From contig JBCCHB010000127.1 in NCBI GenBank assembly GCA_039028975.1, positions 1 through 50,159 of the forward strand: a stretch of DNA of 50,159 nucleotides. Direction: 5' to 3'. Below, piece after piece: positions 8,864 to 17,853 of this stretch (position 1 is the stretch's first letter; the number at the start of each line of letters is the position of its first letter). The notes under the pieces are model-generated. The model searched no databases. It had not been told where the DNA came from and saw only the letters and a program-made list of their open reading frames with translations. Origin of the DNA: JAHBNG01 sp039028975. GTDB lineage: Bacteria > Chloroflexota > Anaerolineae > Caldilineales > Caldilineaceae. The position numbers and the translations under genes are program-made.

Positions 8864-9445
8864 ATGGAAATAGAGATGGATCAAGTAGAAGATAAGCGAC
8901 AGGCGATCTTGGATGCTACCCTACGCTTAATTTCAGTAAAGGGGTTCCATGGCACTGCGATGTCAAAAGTGGCCAAAGAGGCTGGCGTCAGCACTGGGAT
9001 TATCTATCATTACTTTGAGAGCAAGGACGAGCTGATCTATGAACTGTATAGAGATCTTAAGCTAAAGTCTGCTCGCATCATGACAGATGGGCATGACGTA
9101 ACTCAGCCAGTGAGAAGCCAAATTCAGCACTTACTTGGGAATGTCATTCGTTACTCAGTAGAACATCCCCAAGAAGTCGCCTATATGGAGCAGTATAACC
9201 GTTCGCCGTACTACCACCCTGATGTCGACTCGACGTTGAGCGAGGCATACAAGCCCTTTGCCGTCTGCTTCACCCATGCCAAAGAACAAAAGGTGATTAA
9301 GGATTTACCCTATGCCGTGATTACAGCATTCACCACGGATGTCGCCACATCTTTGGCCCAGAAGCAAGCACGCGGGGTAATCGAGTTAACGCCCAAGTTA
9401 ATCGAGCAGGTGATCGAGGCAGCCTGGGAGGCTATCCGGCAATAA
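8864..9445 (+). CDS. TetR/AcrR-family repressor
   Basis: About 193 aa. The N-terminal helix-turn-helix is typical: RQAILDATLRLISVKGFHG, then MSKVAKEAGVSTGIIYHYF and ESKDELIYELY. The C-terminal ligand domain is of the usual length. The start at 8864 (MEIEMDQ) is chosen because the promoter and operator lie immediately upstream; 8876 is an alternative. It precedes the SDR at 9561, whose upstream region carries the same TGAACGTTCA palindrome, so it probably represses itself and the SDR/aldehyde oxidoreductase operon. The inducer is unknown. Confidence 0.9.
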   Translation: MEIEMDQVEDKRQAILDATLRLISVKGFHGTAMSKVAKEAGVSTGIIYHYFESKDELIYELYRDLKLKSARIMTDGHDVTQPVRSQIQHLLGNVIRYSVEHPQEVAYMEQYNRSPYYHPDVDSTLSEAYKPFAVCFTHAKEQKVIKDLPYAVITAFTTDVATSLAQKQARGVIELTPKLIEQVIEAAWEAIRQ

Positions 9446-9465
9446 AAATTTTTTTGCCGCATGGA

Positions 9466-9486
9466 CCGAATGAACGTTCAGTTCGG
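9466..9486. promoter_or_regulatory. TetR operator, copy 2, ahead of the SDR operon
   Basis: CCGAA, TGAACGTTCA, G, TTCGG: a 10-bp palindrome core (9471-9480) flanked by a second inverted pair CCGAA/TTCGG. It lies 20 nt after the TetR stop and 75 nt ahead of the SDR start. The shared core with the site at 8838-8849 supports control of the downstream operon by this TetR protein. Confidence 0.75.
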
Positions 9487-9560
9487 ATAGGTGCCTACTT
9501 CCTGAGCAATTAAAATCGAATCCAAATACAGTAGGACATCAACAGAAGGATATATTAACA

Positions 9561-10487
9561 ATGAGCAATAAATGGACGCAAAACGATATACCAGATTTCA
9601 CAGATAAAGTCGTCGTCATCACTGGTGCGAACAGCGGCCTTGGGCTTGAGTCGACCAAAGCATTGGCTGCCAAAGGGGCTGCTGTTGTTATGGCTTGCCG
9701 TAATGCAACCAAAGCAGAGAGTGCAAAAGCTGACGTGCTCAGAGCAGTACCCAATGCCGCACTCGATGTTATGACGCTGAACAACGCTAGCCTAGAGTCC
9801 GTTAAATCATTTGCTGACGCCTTCAAAGCGACATATGACCGACTAGATCTATTGCTCAATAATGCAGGTGTGATGGCGATTCCGCGTACAGAGACGGCCG
9901 ATGGCTTCGAGATGCAGCTTGGCGTCAACCACCTCGGCCACTTTGCGCTGACTGGCTTACTGCTTGATCTCATTACCAGCACTTCAGGCGCACGCGTTCA
10001 CAGCACCTCCAGCAGTGCCGCCTTTAATGGAGAGATCAATTTCGATGACCTGATGGGCGAGAAAAATTATGGTCGATGGACGGCCTATGGTCAGAGCAAG
10101 CTCGCCAATGCCGTCTTTGCCACTGAATTGGACCGACGCCTCAAGGCCGCTGGACATGACACCATCGCTAATTCATCCCACCCTGGCCTAGTCATGACTA
10201 ATCTACAAGCCAACAGCCTTGATCAGTCTGGCGCACCGTTCATGGAGCGAGTGCTTTATGGGACACTGGGCAACCTCATCGCGCAAGACGTGAGTATGGG
10301 CGTGCTTCCCCAGCTAATGGCATCGACCGCACCAGACGCTAAGGGCGGAGTCTTCTACGGGCCAAAGACGTTCCGACTGCGGGGCTACCCGGCGGAGCAG
10401 AAGTGCAATGATGCGCTCAACGACGCCACCGTGCTCAAGCGATTCTGGGAAGTATCGGAAGAACTGACGGGCATACCTTACCTCTAA
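9561..10487 (+). CDS. Short-chain dehydrogenase/reductase (retinol dehydrogenase/WWOX-like)
   Basis: A 308-aa SDR. The cofactor motif is ITGANSGLGLES, followed by LLNNAGVM, the catalytic serine region STSSSAAFNG and the YGQSK catalytic pair. The C-terminal stretch FYGPKTFRLRGYP is shared with the second SDR of this run (16872). An arginine after strand 2 (MACRNATKAES) suggests NADPH. It is the first gene of the operon-like series 9561-18507, downstream of a TetR operator. It probably interconverts an alcohol and carbonyl feeding the aldehyde oxidoreductase; the substrate is not known. Confidence 0.9.
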   Translation: MSNKWTQNDIPDFTDKVVVITGANSGLGLESTKALAAKGAAVVMACRNATKAESAKADVLRAVPNAALDVMTLNNASLESVKSFADAFKATYDRLDLLLNNAGVMAIPRTETADGFEMQLGVNHLGHFALTGLLLDLITSTSGARVHSTSSSAAFNGEINFDDLMGEKNYGRWTAYGQSKLANAVFATELDRRLKAAGHDTIANSSHPGLVMTNLQANSLDQSGAPFMERVLYGTLGNLIAQDVSMGVLPQLMASTAPDAKGGVFYGPKTFRLRGYPAEQKCNDALNDATVLKRFWEVSEELTGIPYL

Positions 10488-10549
10488 ACAAACCCCTCGA
10501 CACAGAAGCCCAGTACATTTCACCTAGTAGATTATCTAACGGAGAACGA

Positions 10550-13228
10550 ATGAAAACACACATCAACGGAGAGTCCTTAGAATTTGAGCCTCGTTTCGAC
10601 GAAACCGCCCTAGACGTCATCCGCGATCGCGCTGAACTGACCGGTACCAAGATGGCCTGCGGTGGCGGCATTTGTGGGGCCTGTACGGTTCTGGTTGAGG
10701 GTACACCCACCTGTAGCTGCGTGATGCCTGCCACCCACATGGAGGGGCGCAACATCCAAACCATCGAAGCCCACGGACGAGACAATCTGCATCCAGTGCA
10801 GCGGGCCTTTATGGCCAATGAAGGTTTGCAGTGTGGATTCTGTACGCCTGGTTTCGTTAATGAGGGCATCGCCTTCTACGAGCGCTGGCGGGCCGAACAT
10901 GGCAAGACCGAACCATCGCGCCACGAGGTTGCACTGGCCATGGGTGGTCACCTCTGCCGCTGCGCCGCATACGTAGGCATCTACGCTGCGATTCAGCAGG
11001 CCTGTGCAGGCGAATTTGACGACGTGACCGAGATCATCGCGCCGCGCGTCGATGCGTTGGAGAAGGTAACGGGTGAGGCCAAATATACGGTTGATACCGT
11101 TCTGGAAGGGCAGCTTGAAGGTAAGATTGTGCGTTCAATTCACCCTCACGCCATCGTCAAAAATATAGATAGTACAGACGCGCTGGCCATGGACGGCGTT
11201 GTGGCGGTAGCGGACCTCATGGAAGGCAAGAGCCGAATGCGGTACGTGGGCCAGCCTATTGCTGCCGTCGCTGCTATCAATATGGCCACCGCCGAACGAG
11301 CGGCTAGGGCTGTCAAGGTTGAATACGAGGTTTTGCCTGCGGTCATTGGCATGGAGGCGGCCATGCAAAAAGGTGCCCCCGAAGTTTATGCAGATGGCAG
11401 AGGCGACGTTGCTAGTGCAGCCGAAGGCTTTAGCATGCCTTATCTGTGGCAGAACAACGTGGCTCGGCTTCCAGCCAAGTTATCATCCTGGCGACCCGCG
11501 GCAGCCCGTCGCGCCATTTCGGCCACCAAGGAAAGTACACCTAACAATGTGGTTGAACGCACCTACGGTACCAATCAGCAGGCACACAGCGCACTAGAGC
11601 CCCATGCTGCAGTCGCCCACTGGGAAAGCCCTACCGAACTCTTTGTTCAGGCGTCAACACAAGCAGTGCGCGCGCTGCGTCACGAAATCGCCGAGCACTT
11701 CGATCTGGAAGATGAGCAGGTTACGGTTGATTGCCAATATATAGGTGGCGGGTTCGGTGCCAAGGCTACACTTTACAATGAGATCAAGAGTGCTGTCACC
11801 CTTGCTCGCGAGGCCAATGCACCAGTCCGTATTGTGGATAGCCGTCTGGAAGAGTTGTCCTACACCGGCTTCCGTCCCTCCACTAATTTAGAGATCAGCA
11901 TTGCCACGAAAGACGATAGCTCGCCGACAGCAGTCCGCATCGATGCTCACAGCGATGCAGGCATTGCCACAGGCAGCATGCCGGCTACCATGTATGGACT
12001 ATCGGGTGCTCGTGTTCTGCGTGATTTGAACGACCGTAACGTCGTCAACAACACGTCTCCCGGCTGCGCCTTTCGTGGGCCAGACGGTCCCGCAGTTACC
12101 TGGGCCGTTGAACAAGCTATCGACGAGGCCGCCGAGCGACATGGACTGGACCCCGTTGTCATCCGCCGTCGCTGGTATCCCAAACATGAGATCCGCAATC
12201 GGCTGCTGGACTGGGTGGAATCGATCCCGACTTGGAATGAACGCGAAGAAATGGGTGGGACTGGCCGCTATCGCCGAGGGCTGGGTTTGTCGAGCGCATC
12301 CTGGGCCTTTATCTACAACCCCAACACCGAAGTCACCGTGAGCACAACTCGGGATGGCATTGCGGTCAATTGTGCCACCCAGGATATTGGCAACGGCACC
12401 CGTACCTCTATCGCTAAAGCAGTCGAAGATGCCATCGGCGTTGACCGTCATGATGTCATCTTACACATTGGCAACGCCAAGCATCCCGTAGGCCCTACCG
12501 CGGGCGGTAGCCAGGTAACTACCTCTGTCTATGCGCCGACCTACACCGCAACCGAGAAGGTACGCGACCATCTGCTGAGCGAGGCCGAATCCAAGATGGG
12601 ACTCAGCGGTGCAAAGGCTGTCAAGGGCGGCGTAGAGCATTCAAGCGGCCTTACCCCTTGGGCAGAGATCTGTGCCGTGGCCGAACCCTTTAGCTATACC
12701 GACAAACGAGGCGCTGAGCCAGGCCCCCTTGGACTACGTCTGAACCTTTCCGGAGGGGAAACCGGCATTGCTCTAGGAATGCATCTGGGGCATGCCGTAG
12801 TATTGACGGAGGTTGAGGTAGACACTCGGCTGGGCAAGGTTGTGCCCAAGAACGTCTGGACCGGTATCGCCGTAGGCAAAATTCACGTGCCGGAGCTGGC
12901 AACGAGCCAGATGTACGGTGGCGTGATTCAGGGGCTGGGCTACGCCCTCTACGAGCAGAAGCAGCATGATCTAGCGACCGGCAACGTGCTGAGCGCGAAC
13001 CTCAATGACTACCGCATTCCTGGCATTGGCGATGTACCTGAGATCCACGTTCATTATGACGAAGAGGGGTATGACGATGTACGCGGCGGCGGCATCGGTC
13101 TGGCTGAATTAGCAACCGTAGGCGTTTCGGCTTCGGTGGGTAACGCCGTCCATCACGCCACTGGCTGGCGACCAACCCACACACCGATCACACCACATGA
13201 CATTGTTACAGGCATGAAGGGAGCGTAA
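10550..13228 (+). CDS. Aldehyde oxidoreductase of the xanthine dehydrogenase family: fused [2Fe-2S] and molybdopterin subunits
   Basis: An 892-aa protein joining two parts that are separate in CoxSL or PaoAC enzymes. Residues 1-155 are the small subunit: the plant-type [2Fe-2S] cysteines lie in ACGGGICGACTV (from Cys37) and the second cluster in CGFCTPGF and HLCRCAAY (Cys95, 98, 136, 138). Residues about 163-890 are the molybdenum subunit: the Ald_Xan_dh domain begins RVDALEKVTGEAKYT, GGGFGAK is near residue 400, and the catalytic glutamate is Glu853 in GIGLAELAT. Desulfovibrio MOP has the same fused order but no FAD subunit; here the FAD gene follows 6 nt later. It should oxidise aldehydes or N-heterocycles with molybdopterin cytosine dinucleotide. 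A Mo-cofactor maturation gene is not in the window. ACGGAG lies close ahead of the start. Confidence 0.92.
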   Translation: MKTHINGESLEFEPRFDETALDVIRDRAELTGTKMACGGGICGACTVLVEGTPTCSCVMPATHMEGRNIQTIEAHGRDNLHPVQRAFMANEGLQCGFCTPGFVNEGIAFYERWRAEHGKTEPSRHEVALAMGGHLCRCAAYVGIYAAIQQACAGEFDDVTEIIAPRVDALEKVTGEAKYTVDTVLEGQLEGKIVRSIHPHAIVKNIDSTDALAMDGVVAVADLMEGKSRMRYVGQPIAAVAAINMATAERAARAVKVEYEVLPAVIGMEAAMQKGAPEVYADGRGDVASAAEGFSMPYLWQNNVARLPAKLSSWRPAAARRAISATKESTPNNVVERTYGTNQQAHSALEPHAAVAHWESPTELFVQASTQAVRALRHEIAEHFDLEDEQVTVDCQYIGGGFGAKATLYNEIKSAVTLAREANAPVRIVDSRLEELSYTGFRPSTNLEISIATKDDSSPTAVRIDAHSDAGIATGSMPATMYGLSGARVLRDLNDRNVVNNTSPGCAFRGPDGPAVTWAVEQAIDEAAERHGLDPVVIRRRWYPKHEIRNRLLDWVESIPTWNEREEMGGTGRYRRGLGLSSASWAFIYNPNTEVTVSTTRDGIAVNCATQDIGNGTRTSIAKAVEDAIGVDRHDVILHIGNAKHPVGPTAGGSQVTTSVYAPTYTATEKVRDHLLSEAESKMGLSGAKAVKGGVEHSSGLTPWAEICAVAEPFSYTDKRGAEPGPLGLRLNLSGGETGIALGMHLGHAVVLTEVEVDTRLGKVVPKNVWTGIAVGKIHVPELATSQMYGGVIQGLGYALYEQKQHDLATGNVLSANLNDYRIPGIGDVPEIHVHYDEEGYDDVRGGGIGLAELATVGVSASVGNAVHHATGWRPTHTPITPHDIVTGMKGA

Positions 13229-13233
13229 CCGAA

Positions 13234-14166
13234 ATGTTAACCATCGCTGAAAAACTAGACGATATCCAGGATGCTACAGGCGAAATCCGCTCCGGCGGCA
13301 CCGATCTCCACGACCGTTACCGCATGGGCGTCTCCGACGGTCCGATTATTGACATTCATAAACTCGACTTTGGTGGCATCGTGCAAAATGATGACGGCTC
13401 TGTCACTATCGGTGCCAACATTACAATTGATGAAGTGGATCAAAATCCGATTACCGCAAATGGCTATGGCGCACTGGCAAAAGCAGCCAACGGCTTGGCG
13501 ACACCCCAAATTCGCTGGGCGGCCTCCTTTGGCGGCAGCCTCTTGCAAAAGACCCGCTGCTGGTACTTCCGCCATCCCAATCTCCCCTGCATCAAGAAAG
13601 GGGACGAGGTCTGTGCCTGCCGTGAAGGGCATCATCCTAACGGGGTTATCTTTGACAGAGGGGGCGGCACTCATCCTCATGCATCGACTTTGGGCGGAGC
13701 GCTGATGGCCTACGATGCCCGTATCAAAACAACAGAGCGCGAGATGTCTATCTTTGATCTCTACGGCGACGGCTCAGCCCACGACCGAGATCATATGCTA
13801 AACGAAGGCGAGGTACTGACCCACGTCATTCTTCCCCCCGCAGTCGCAGGTGAGAAAACTGCTTACTTCCGATCCATTAGCCGCTTTGAAGCTGAGTGGC
13901 CGATTGTCGAGTGTACTGTCCGGCTTGTGGTGGAAGGTGACACCATAACGGCTGCTGGCATCGGCGTTGGCGGTGTTTCGCAGATTCCGCTGCGGCTGGC
14001 GAATGTGGAGGCTGCTCTGGTCGGCAACCCGGCCGCACAGACGACGCTGGAACAGGCTGCCGAAGTGTCGAAAGAAGGGACAAATCCACTGCCGCAGGCT
14101 GCGTGGAAGGTCGATATGCTGGTCGGCACATTGCTGACGACAATGGAAATGGCGCTCGCCGACTGA
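13234..14166 (+). CDS. FAD-binding subunit of the aldehyde oxidoreductase (CoxM/PaoB-like)
   Basis: A 310-aa flavoprotein subunit. The FAD pyrophosphate motif is IRSGGTDLHDR and the second FAD motif is QIRWAASFGGSLLQ. Residues 108-130 hold a four-cysteine insert (Cys109, 119, 127, 129: TRCWYFRHPNLPC...CAC), as in the PaoB/YagS group, where it binds a [4Fe-4S] cluster. The C-terminal CO_deh_flav_C domain follows (YFRSISRFEAEWPIV). It begins 6 nt after the fused subunit and is surely co-translated with it. It would pass electrons from the iron-sulfur clusters to the final acceptor. Confidence 0.92.
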   Translation: MLTIAEKLDDIQDATGEIRSGGTDLHDRYRMGVSDGPIIDIHKLDFGGIVQNDDGSVTIGANITIDEVDQNPITANGYGALAKAANGLATPQIRWAASFGGSLLQKTRCWYFRHPNLPCIKKGDEVCACREGHHPNGVIFDRGGGTHPHASTLGGALMAYDARIKTTEREMSIFDLYGDGSAHDRDHMLNEGEVLTHVILPPAVAGEKTAYFRSISRFEAEWPIVECTVRLVVEGDTITAAGIGVGGVSQIPLRLANVEAALVGNPAAQTTLEQAAEVSKEGTNPLPQAAWKVDMLVGTLLTTMEMALAD

Positions 14167-14186
14167 ACAAGCTCTGAAAGAGAGTT

Positions 14187-14268
14187 GGGACGCGGATAAA
14201 CACAGATAAACGCGGATTCTTAGTCGAATCAGATAAAATCCGCTTTAATCGACGCTCGTCCGCATCCC
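14187..14268. repeat. Imperfect palindromic intergenic repeat
   Basis: GGGACGCGGATAAACACAG on the left and TCCGCATCCC on the right form an imperfect long hairpin, with an inner GCGGATT/AATCCGC-like pair. The style (alternating CGCGGAT and AAACACAG words) matches the dispersed elements at 15567 and 24087. It fills the gap between the FAD subunit and the MFS gene. Confidence 0.6.
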
Positions 14269-14288
14269 ATTGGAACAGATTCAACCTA

Positions 14289-15476
14289 ATGTCAAACAAT
14301 CAATCTTCGAAAATGCTCGCCATCTACTCCTTAGCGGCTGGGAACTTTGCTGCGGGCATGTGTACCTTGGTGATGGCTGGCGTGTTAAGCGAAATCGCAA
14401 CCGGGATGGGCATCACCACGGGGCAGGCTGGCCAGCTAATTTCTGTCTATTCGCTGGTGAATGCCATTGGTGCTCCGTTGATTATGGCATTCACCAATGG
14501 CTTCGAGCGCCGTACTATGCTTGTGGCGGGAATGCTGCTGATCCTGTTGGGCAATGCTGTTGCGGCACTGGCACCCAGTTATCCTATACTCATGGCTGCC
14601 CGTATCGTGACTGCCTTCGGCGCAGCGGCCTACGTGCCGTTGGCAGCAGCAGTCGCTATTTCAATGGCAAATCCAGAAGAGAGGGGGCGCGTCTCGGCTA
14701 TCGTCTTTACCGGATTTACGTTGGCCACTGCGCTTGGGCTACCCATCGGTACCTTTATCGGGCTTAACCTGGGCTGGCGCTTCACCTTTACATCCGTTGC
14801 TCTGCTTGGACTGATTAGTGGCTATCTCATGTGGCTCGAAGTGCCGCGAGCAGCCAAAACGCCTACCGTTAGCTTGGCAATCTTGGGGCAGGTCTTTGGA
14901 AACAGCCTACTAATTGTGGTCCTCTCAGTGACGGTGCTGCAATTCGCTGGACAAATGGCGCTCTTTGCCTACATCGCACCTTGGCTGCGCTCGCTGACTA
15001 CATTGGGAGCAACAGGTATCAGCCTTATTCTGCTGGTGGTTGGGGTCGGTGGAATCGTTGGTAACTACATCGCTGGTATCAGCACCGATCGATTTGGGGC
15101 AAAACAGACCCAGCTTGTTCTGATCATTCTCTTAGTCATCTCTATGGCACTCATGCCTATTATCCGCGCTAATCTAGCGCTGGGGGCCTTGATCTTTTTC
15201 GTTTGGGGCGCTGTAGGCCAAGGGTTTATTGCGCCTCAACTTGTGCGCCTGGTTGGCCTAAACCAGGAACTATCCAGCGCAACCTTAAGTCTAAACTCGT
15301 CGTTTATCAACGTGGGTTTAGCTCTAGGAGCTGCGGCAGGCGGTCTCTATATCGACAGTATCGGTGTTGAAAGCCTGCCTTGGCTGGGTGTTGGCGGTGT
15401 CATCATCTCGATAGGTGTCTTTGTCCTATCGTGGATGATGGAAAATTCAAGGCAGATGGCGGCGGCACCGTCGTAA
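14289..15476 (+). CDS. MFS transporter (DHA1-type drug/sugar exporter)
   Basis: A 395-aa protein with 12 predicted membrane spans. After span 2 it has the family loop NGFERRTMLVAG, a degenerate form of the GxxxDRxGRR motif, and IGTFIGLNLGWRFTF resembles motif C of the antiporter DHA1 group (AraJ/YdhP-like). It lies in the same direction and close behind the aldehyde oxidoreductase genes. In this context it may export a toxic substrate or product; that is inference. The start at 14289 lacks a strong ribosome site. Confidence 0.88.
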   Translation: MSNNQSSKMLAIYSLAAGNFAAGMCTLVMAGVLSEIATGMGITTGQAGQLISVYSLVNAIGAPLIMAFTNGFERRTMLVAGMLLILLGNAVAALAPSYPILMAARIVTAFGAAAYVPLAAAVAISMANPEERGRVSAIVFTGFTLATALGLPIGTFIGLNLGWRFTFTSVALLGLISGYLMWLEVPRAAKTPTVSLAILGQVFGNSLLIVVLSVTVLQFAGQMALFAYIAPWLRSLTTLGATGISLILLVVGVGGIVGNYIAGISTDRFGAKQTQLVLIILLVISMALMPIIRANLALGALIFFVWGAVGQGFIAPQLVRLVGLNQELSSATLSLNSSFINVGLALGAAAGGLYIDSIGVESLPWLGVGGVIISIGVFVLSWMMENSRQMAAAPS

Positions 15477-15566
15477 ACATTCGGCTTAACGACAACGCTA
15501 TGCCAACTGGAATCTATGAATATCATAAATTTTGCTAGGAGATTTCAGCAGAGCCGAGCAGATTTT

Positions 15567-15620
15567 GAACAAAGATTACGCAGATTTCTCTCTTTAATCT
15601 TTGAAATCTTCTCATCCCTG
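15567..15620. repeat. Dispersed repeat, copy 1 (second copy at 24087-24149)
   Basis: Read on the minus strand, this segment matches 24087-24149 nearly word for word: CAGGGATGAGAAGATT, then AGAGAGAAATCTG, then TAATC and finally CTTTGTTC. It contains internal AAGATTAC/GTAATCTT-type complementarity and is therefore hairpin-forming. It stays open in the P450 frame and so makes a false N-terminal extension there. Confidence 0.8.
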
Positions 15621-15671
15621 TTTGTCATCTCTCTACGGATTACCTATCGAACTCTAGTGCGACTTGTTCGC

Positions 15672-15678
15672 AGGAGGT
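15672..15678 (+). promoter_or_regulatory. Ribosome binding site that decides the P450 start
   Basis: A perfect AGGAGGT, 11 nt ahead of the ATG at 15690. The longer frame opening at 15516 has no such site and is mostly repeat DNA. Confidence 0.75.
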
Positions 15679-15689
15679 ACCCTCGAACA

Positions 15690-16856
15690 ATGATTAATTC
15701 TTATGACAAATACCAAGAATTCAGAGAACATGGTCCTGTCATTGTACAGGATGGTTTCCAGGGCAAAACTACTTATGTAATCGGTCATGAAGAGGCCAAA
15801 CTGGTTTTGGGCGATCAAAAACGATTCATCAAAGATCCAAACTCACTGCTGCCTAAATCACAGCGACCCCAAAATGATCATAGCGCAGACCTCTTTCGGT
15901 TAGCCTATGACAACATGCTCAGCGCCGATCCGCCCGACCATACGAGATTGCGAGCATTAGTCAGCAAGGCATTCACCAACCGACGGGTTCAGTCTCTTGC
16001 CCCCCGAATTCAAGAGATTGCCGACCAACTCATTGATGACTTTGAGGGAAAAGGATCGGTTGATCTCATTGACGCCTTTGCATTTCCACTGCCCATCATT
16101 GTAATCTGCGAGCTTCTTGGCGTGCCATCCGAGGACCGAGACAAGTTCCGTACTTGGTCTCACGCCTTTTTGGGTGTGGCAAACGAAGAAGGGTCGTACG
16201 TCCAACTGCTAACCGAATTTGTGCAATATATTGGCCAGATGATTGTTGAGCGGCGAGAAAATCCCAAAGATGATCTCATTTCAGCTTTGGTTCATGCCGA
16301 AGAGGAAGGCAAGCAGTTGAGTGAACAGGAGCTATACGCCATGATTGCGCTGCTGATCGTGGCTGGCCATGAAACCACTGTCAACCTGATAGGGAACGGC
16401 ATGGCTGTACTGCTCCAGTATCCTGAACAAGCAAGGCTACTACGAGATGAGCCGGACTTGATAGACGGCGCAATTGAAGAGTTTATTCGCCACGAGGGGC
16501 CTGTGGAAATGGCAACAACCCGATATGCTGCAGAGGACGTGACCATAAGTGGTATACATATCAAGCAAGGCACGCCAGTCACGGTCATCTTGGCTGCTGC
16601 TAATCGTGATCCAAACATCTACGATGATGCGGAGTTTCTCGACGTGACGCGCAAGGCCAGCCAGCAGATGGGCTTTGGCTACGGCATCCACTACTGTGTA
16701 GGTGCACCGCTGGCCCGACTAGAGGGGAAGATTGCCTTTCGGTCCTTGCTGCGACGGTTGCCATCGTTACGAATTAGTGGTAATCCGGCCGATTTAGAGT
16801 ATGTTAATGCGTCCGTTGTACATGGGCTGCGTCGTCTGCCTGTCACGTGGAACTGA
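15690..16856 (+). CDS. Cytochrome P450 (bacterial class I type)
   Basis: A 388-aa soluble P450 monooxygenase, the normal length for bacterial CYP107/CYP102-unlike class I enzymes. The oxygen-activating I-helix is LIVAGHETTVN, the K-helix ExxR is EEFIRHEG, and the heme loop FGYGIHYCVGAPLAR contains the cysteine ligand. The protein begins MINSYDKYQEFREHGPVIV, matching the usual P450 start. A frame open from 15516 would add 58 residues encoded largely by a dispersed repeat and is rejected. No ferredoxin or reductase gene is nearby. It lies between the MFS gene and the second SDR, 15 nt before the latter, and fits a hydroxylation step in a xenobiotic or lipid pathway. Confidence 0.93.
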   Translation: MINSYDKYQEFREHGPVIVQDGFQGKTTYVIGHEEAKLVLGDQKRFIKDPNSLLPKSQRPQNDHSADLFRLAYDNMLSADPPDHTRLRALVSKAFTNRRVQSLAPRIQEIADQLIDDFEGKGSVDLIDAFAFPLPIIVICELLGVPSEDRDKFRTWSHAFLGVANEEGSYVQLLTEFVQYIGQMIVERRENPKDDLISALVHAEEEGKQLSEQELYAMIALLIVAGHETTVNLIGNGMAVLLQYPEQARLLRDEPDLIDGAIEEFIRHEGPVEMATTRYAAEDVTISGIHIKQGTPVTVILAAANRDPNIYDDAEFLDVTRKASQQMGFGYGIHYCVGAPLARLEGKIAFRSLLRRLPSLRISGNPADLEYVNASVVHGLRRLPVTWN

Positions 16857-16871
16857 AAAAGGAAACACAAA

Positions 16872-17795
16872 ATGAGCAACAACTGGACAACCGACAACAT
16901 ACCTGATCTGACTGGCAAAGTTGCTATTGTCACTGGGGCTAATAGCGGCCTCGGACTGGAGACAGCCAAAGAGTTTGCCCGAAAGAGTGCACAGACGATT
17001 CTGGCCTGTCGGAGTATGGACAAAGCACAAACAGCACTGGTGACCATCCAATCAGAATTACCGGACGCACAGGCTGAGATCATGCAGCTTAATTTGGCTA
17101 GCCTGGCTTCAGTACGAGCGTTTGCCGAGGCATTTAAGGCCAAATATGACCAGCTTGATATCCTGGCCAACAACGCTGGGATTATGATGGTACCCTATGA
17201 CAAAACGGAAGACGATTTTGAACGCCAAATGGGTACCAACCATCTGGGTCACTTTGCGCTGACGGGGCTGCTGTTCGACCTAATATCCCAGACACCTTGT
17301 TCTCGAGTGGTCAATGTGAGCAGTAGCGGCCACCGCATGGGCAAGATGGACTTTGACAATCTGCTTTACGATGACAGTGACAAGTATACGCCAGCCGGTG
17401 CCTATGGTCGTTCTAAATTGGCAAACCTGCTCTTTACCCGTGAGTTACAGAAGCGGTTTGAGGCGCAAGAAATCGATGCGATGGCGCTTGCATCCCACCC
17501 CGGCGGTTCCGACACCAACCTGGGCAATCATCTGGAGGATTCCCTCTGGTTTAAGCTGCTCAGTGGCCTCATGGGGCGGATGATGCAGAGTGCGGCCATG
17601 GGTGCATTGCCCACCATTCGGGCCGCGGTCGATCCGAGTGCAAGGGGTGGTCAATACTATGGCCCTAACGGCTTTATGGAAATGTCTGGCGCCCCAATAC
17701 TAGTGAAATCAAGCAAAGCTGCGCAAAGCGATACCGATGCCCGCCGCCTATGGGAGATGTCAGAGGAGCTGACAGGTGTGCGCTATGGGGAGTAG
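16872..17795 (+). CDS. Short-chain dehydrogenase/reductase (retinol dehydrogenase-like), second copy
   Basis: A 307-aa SDR closely related in layout to the one at 9561: both open MSNxWTxxxIPD. The cofactor motif is VTGANSGLGLET, followed by ANNAGIMM, VVNVSSSGHRMG and the catalytic YGRSK, with the shared C-terminal motif YYGPNGFMEM. AAAGGAAAC precedes the ATG. Fifteen nt separate it from the P450 stop, so the two are co-transcribed and it may oxidise the alcohol the P450 makes. A third copy of the C-terminal part survives as a fragment at 20994. Confidence 0.92.
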   Translation: MSNNWTTDNIPDLTGKVAIVTGANSGLGLETAKEFARKSAQTILACRSMDKAQTALVTIQSELPDAQAEIMQLNLASLASVRAFAEAFKAKYDQLDILANNAGIMMVPYDKTEDDFERQMGTNHLGHFALTGLLFDLISQTPCSRVVNVSSSGHRMGKMDFDNLLYDDSDKYTPAGAYGRSKLANLLFTRELQKRFEAQEIDAMALASHPGGSDTNLGNHLEDSLWFKLLSGLMGRMMQSAAMGALPTIRAAVDPSARGGQYYGPNGFMEMSGAPILVKSSKAAQSDTDARRLWEMSEELTGVRYGE

Positions 17796-17853
17796 GTGAA
17801 AGGGCGTCGGTCATTCTATTTTTTTTGTATAAATTATGGAGACAATCTAACTC

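Noticed and set aside
11947..12451. Long antisense frames within the molybdenum subunit gene
   Set aside because: Shadows of a high-quality coding frame with conserved motifs on the plus strand.
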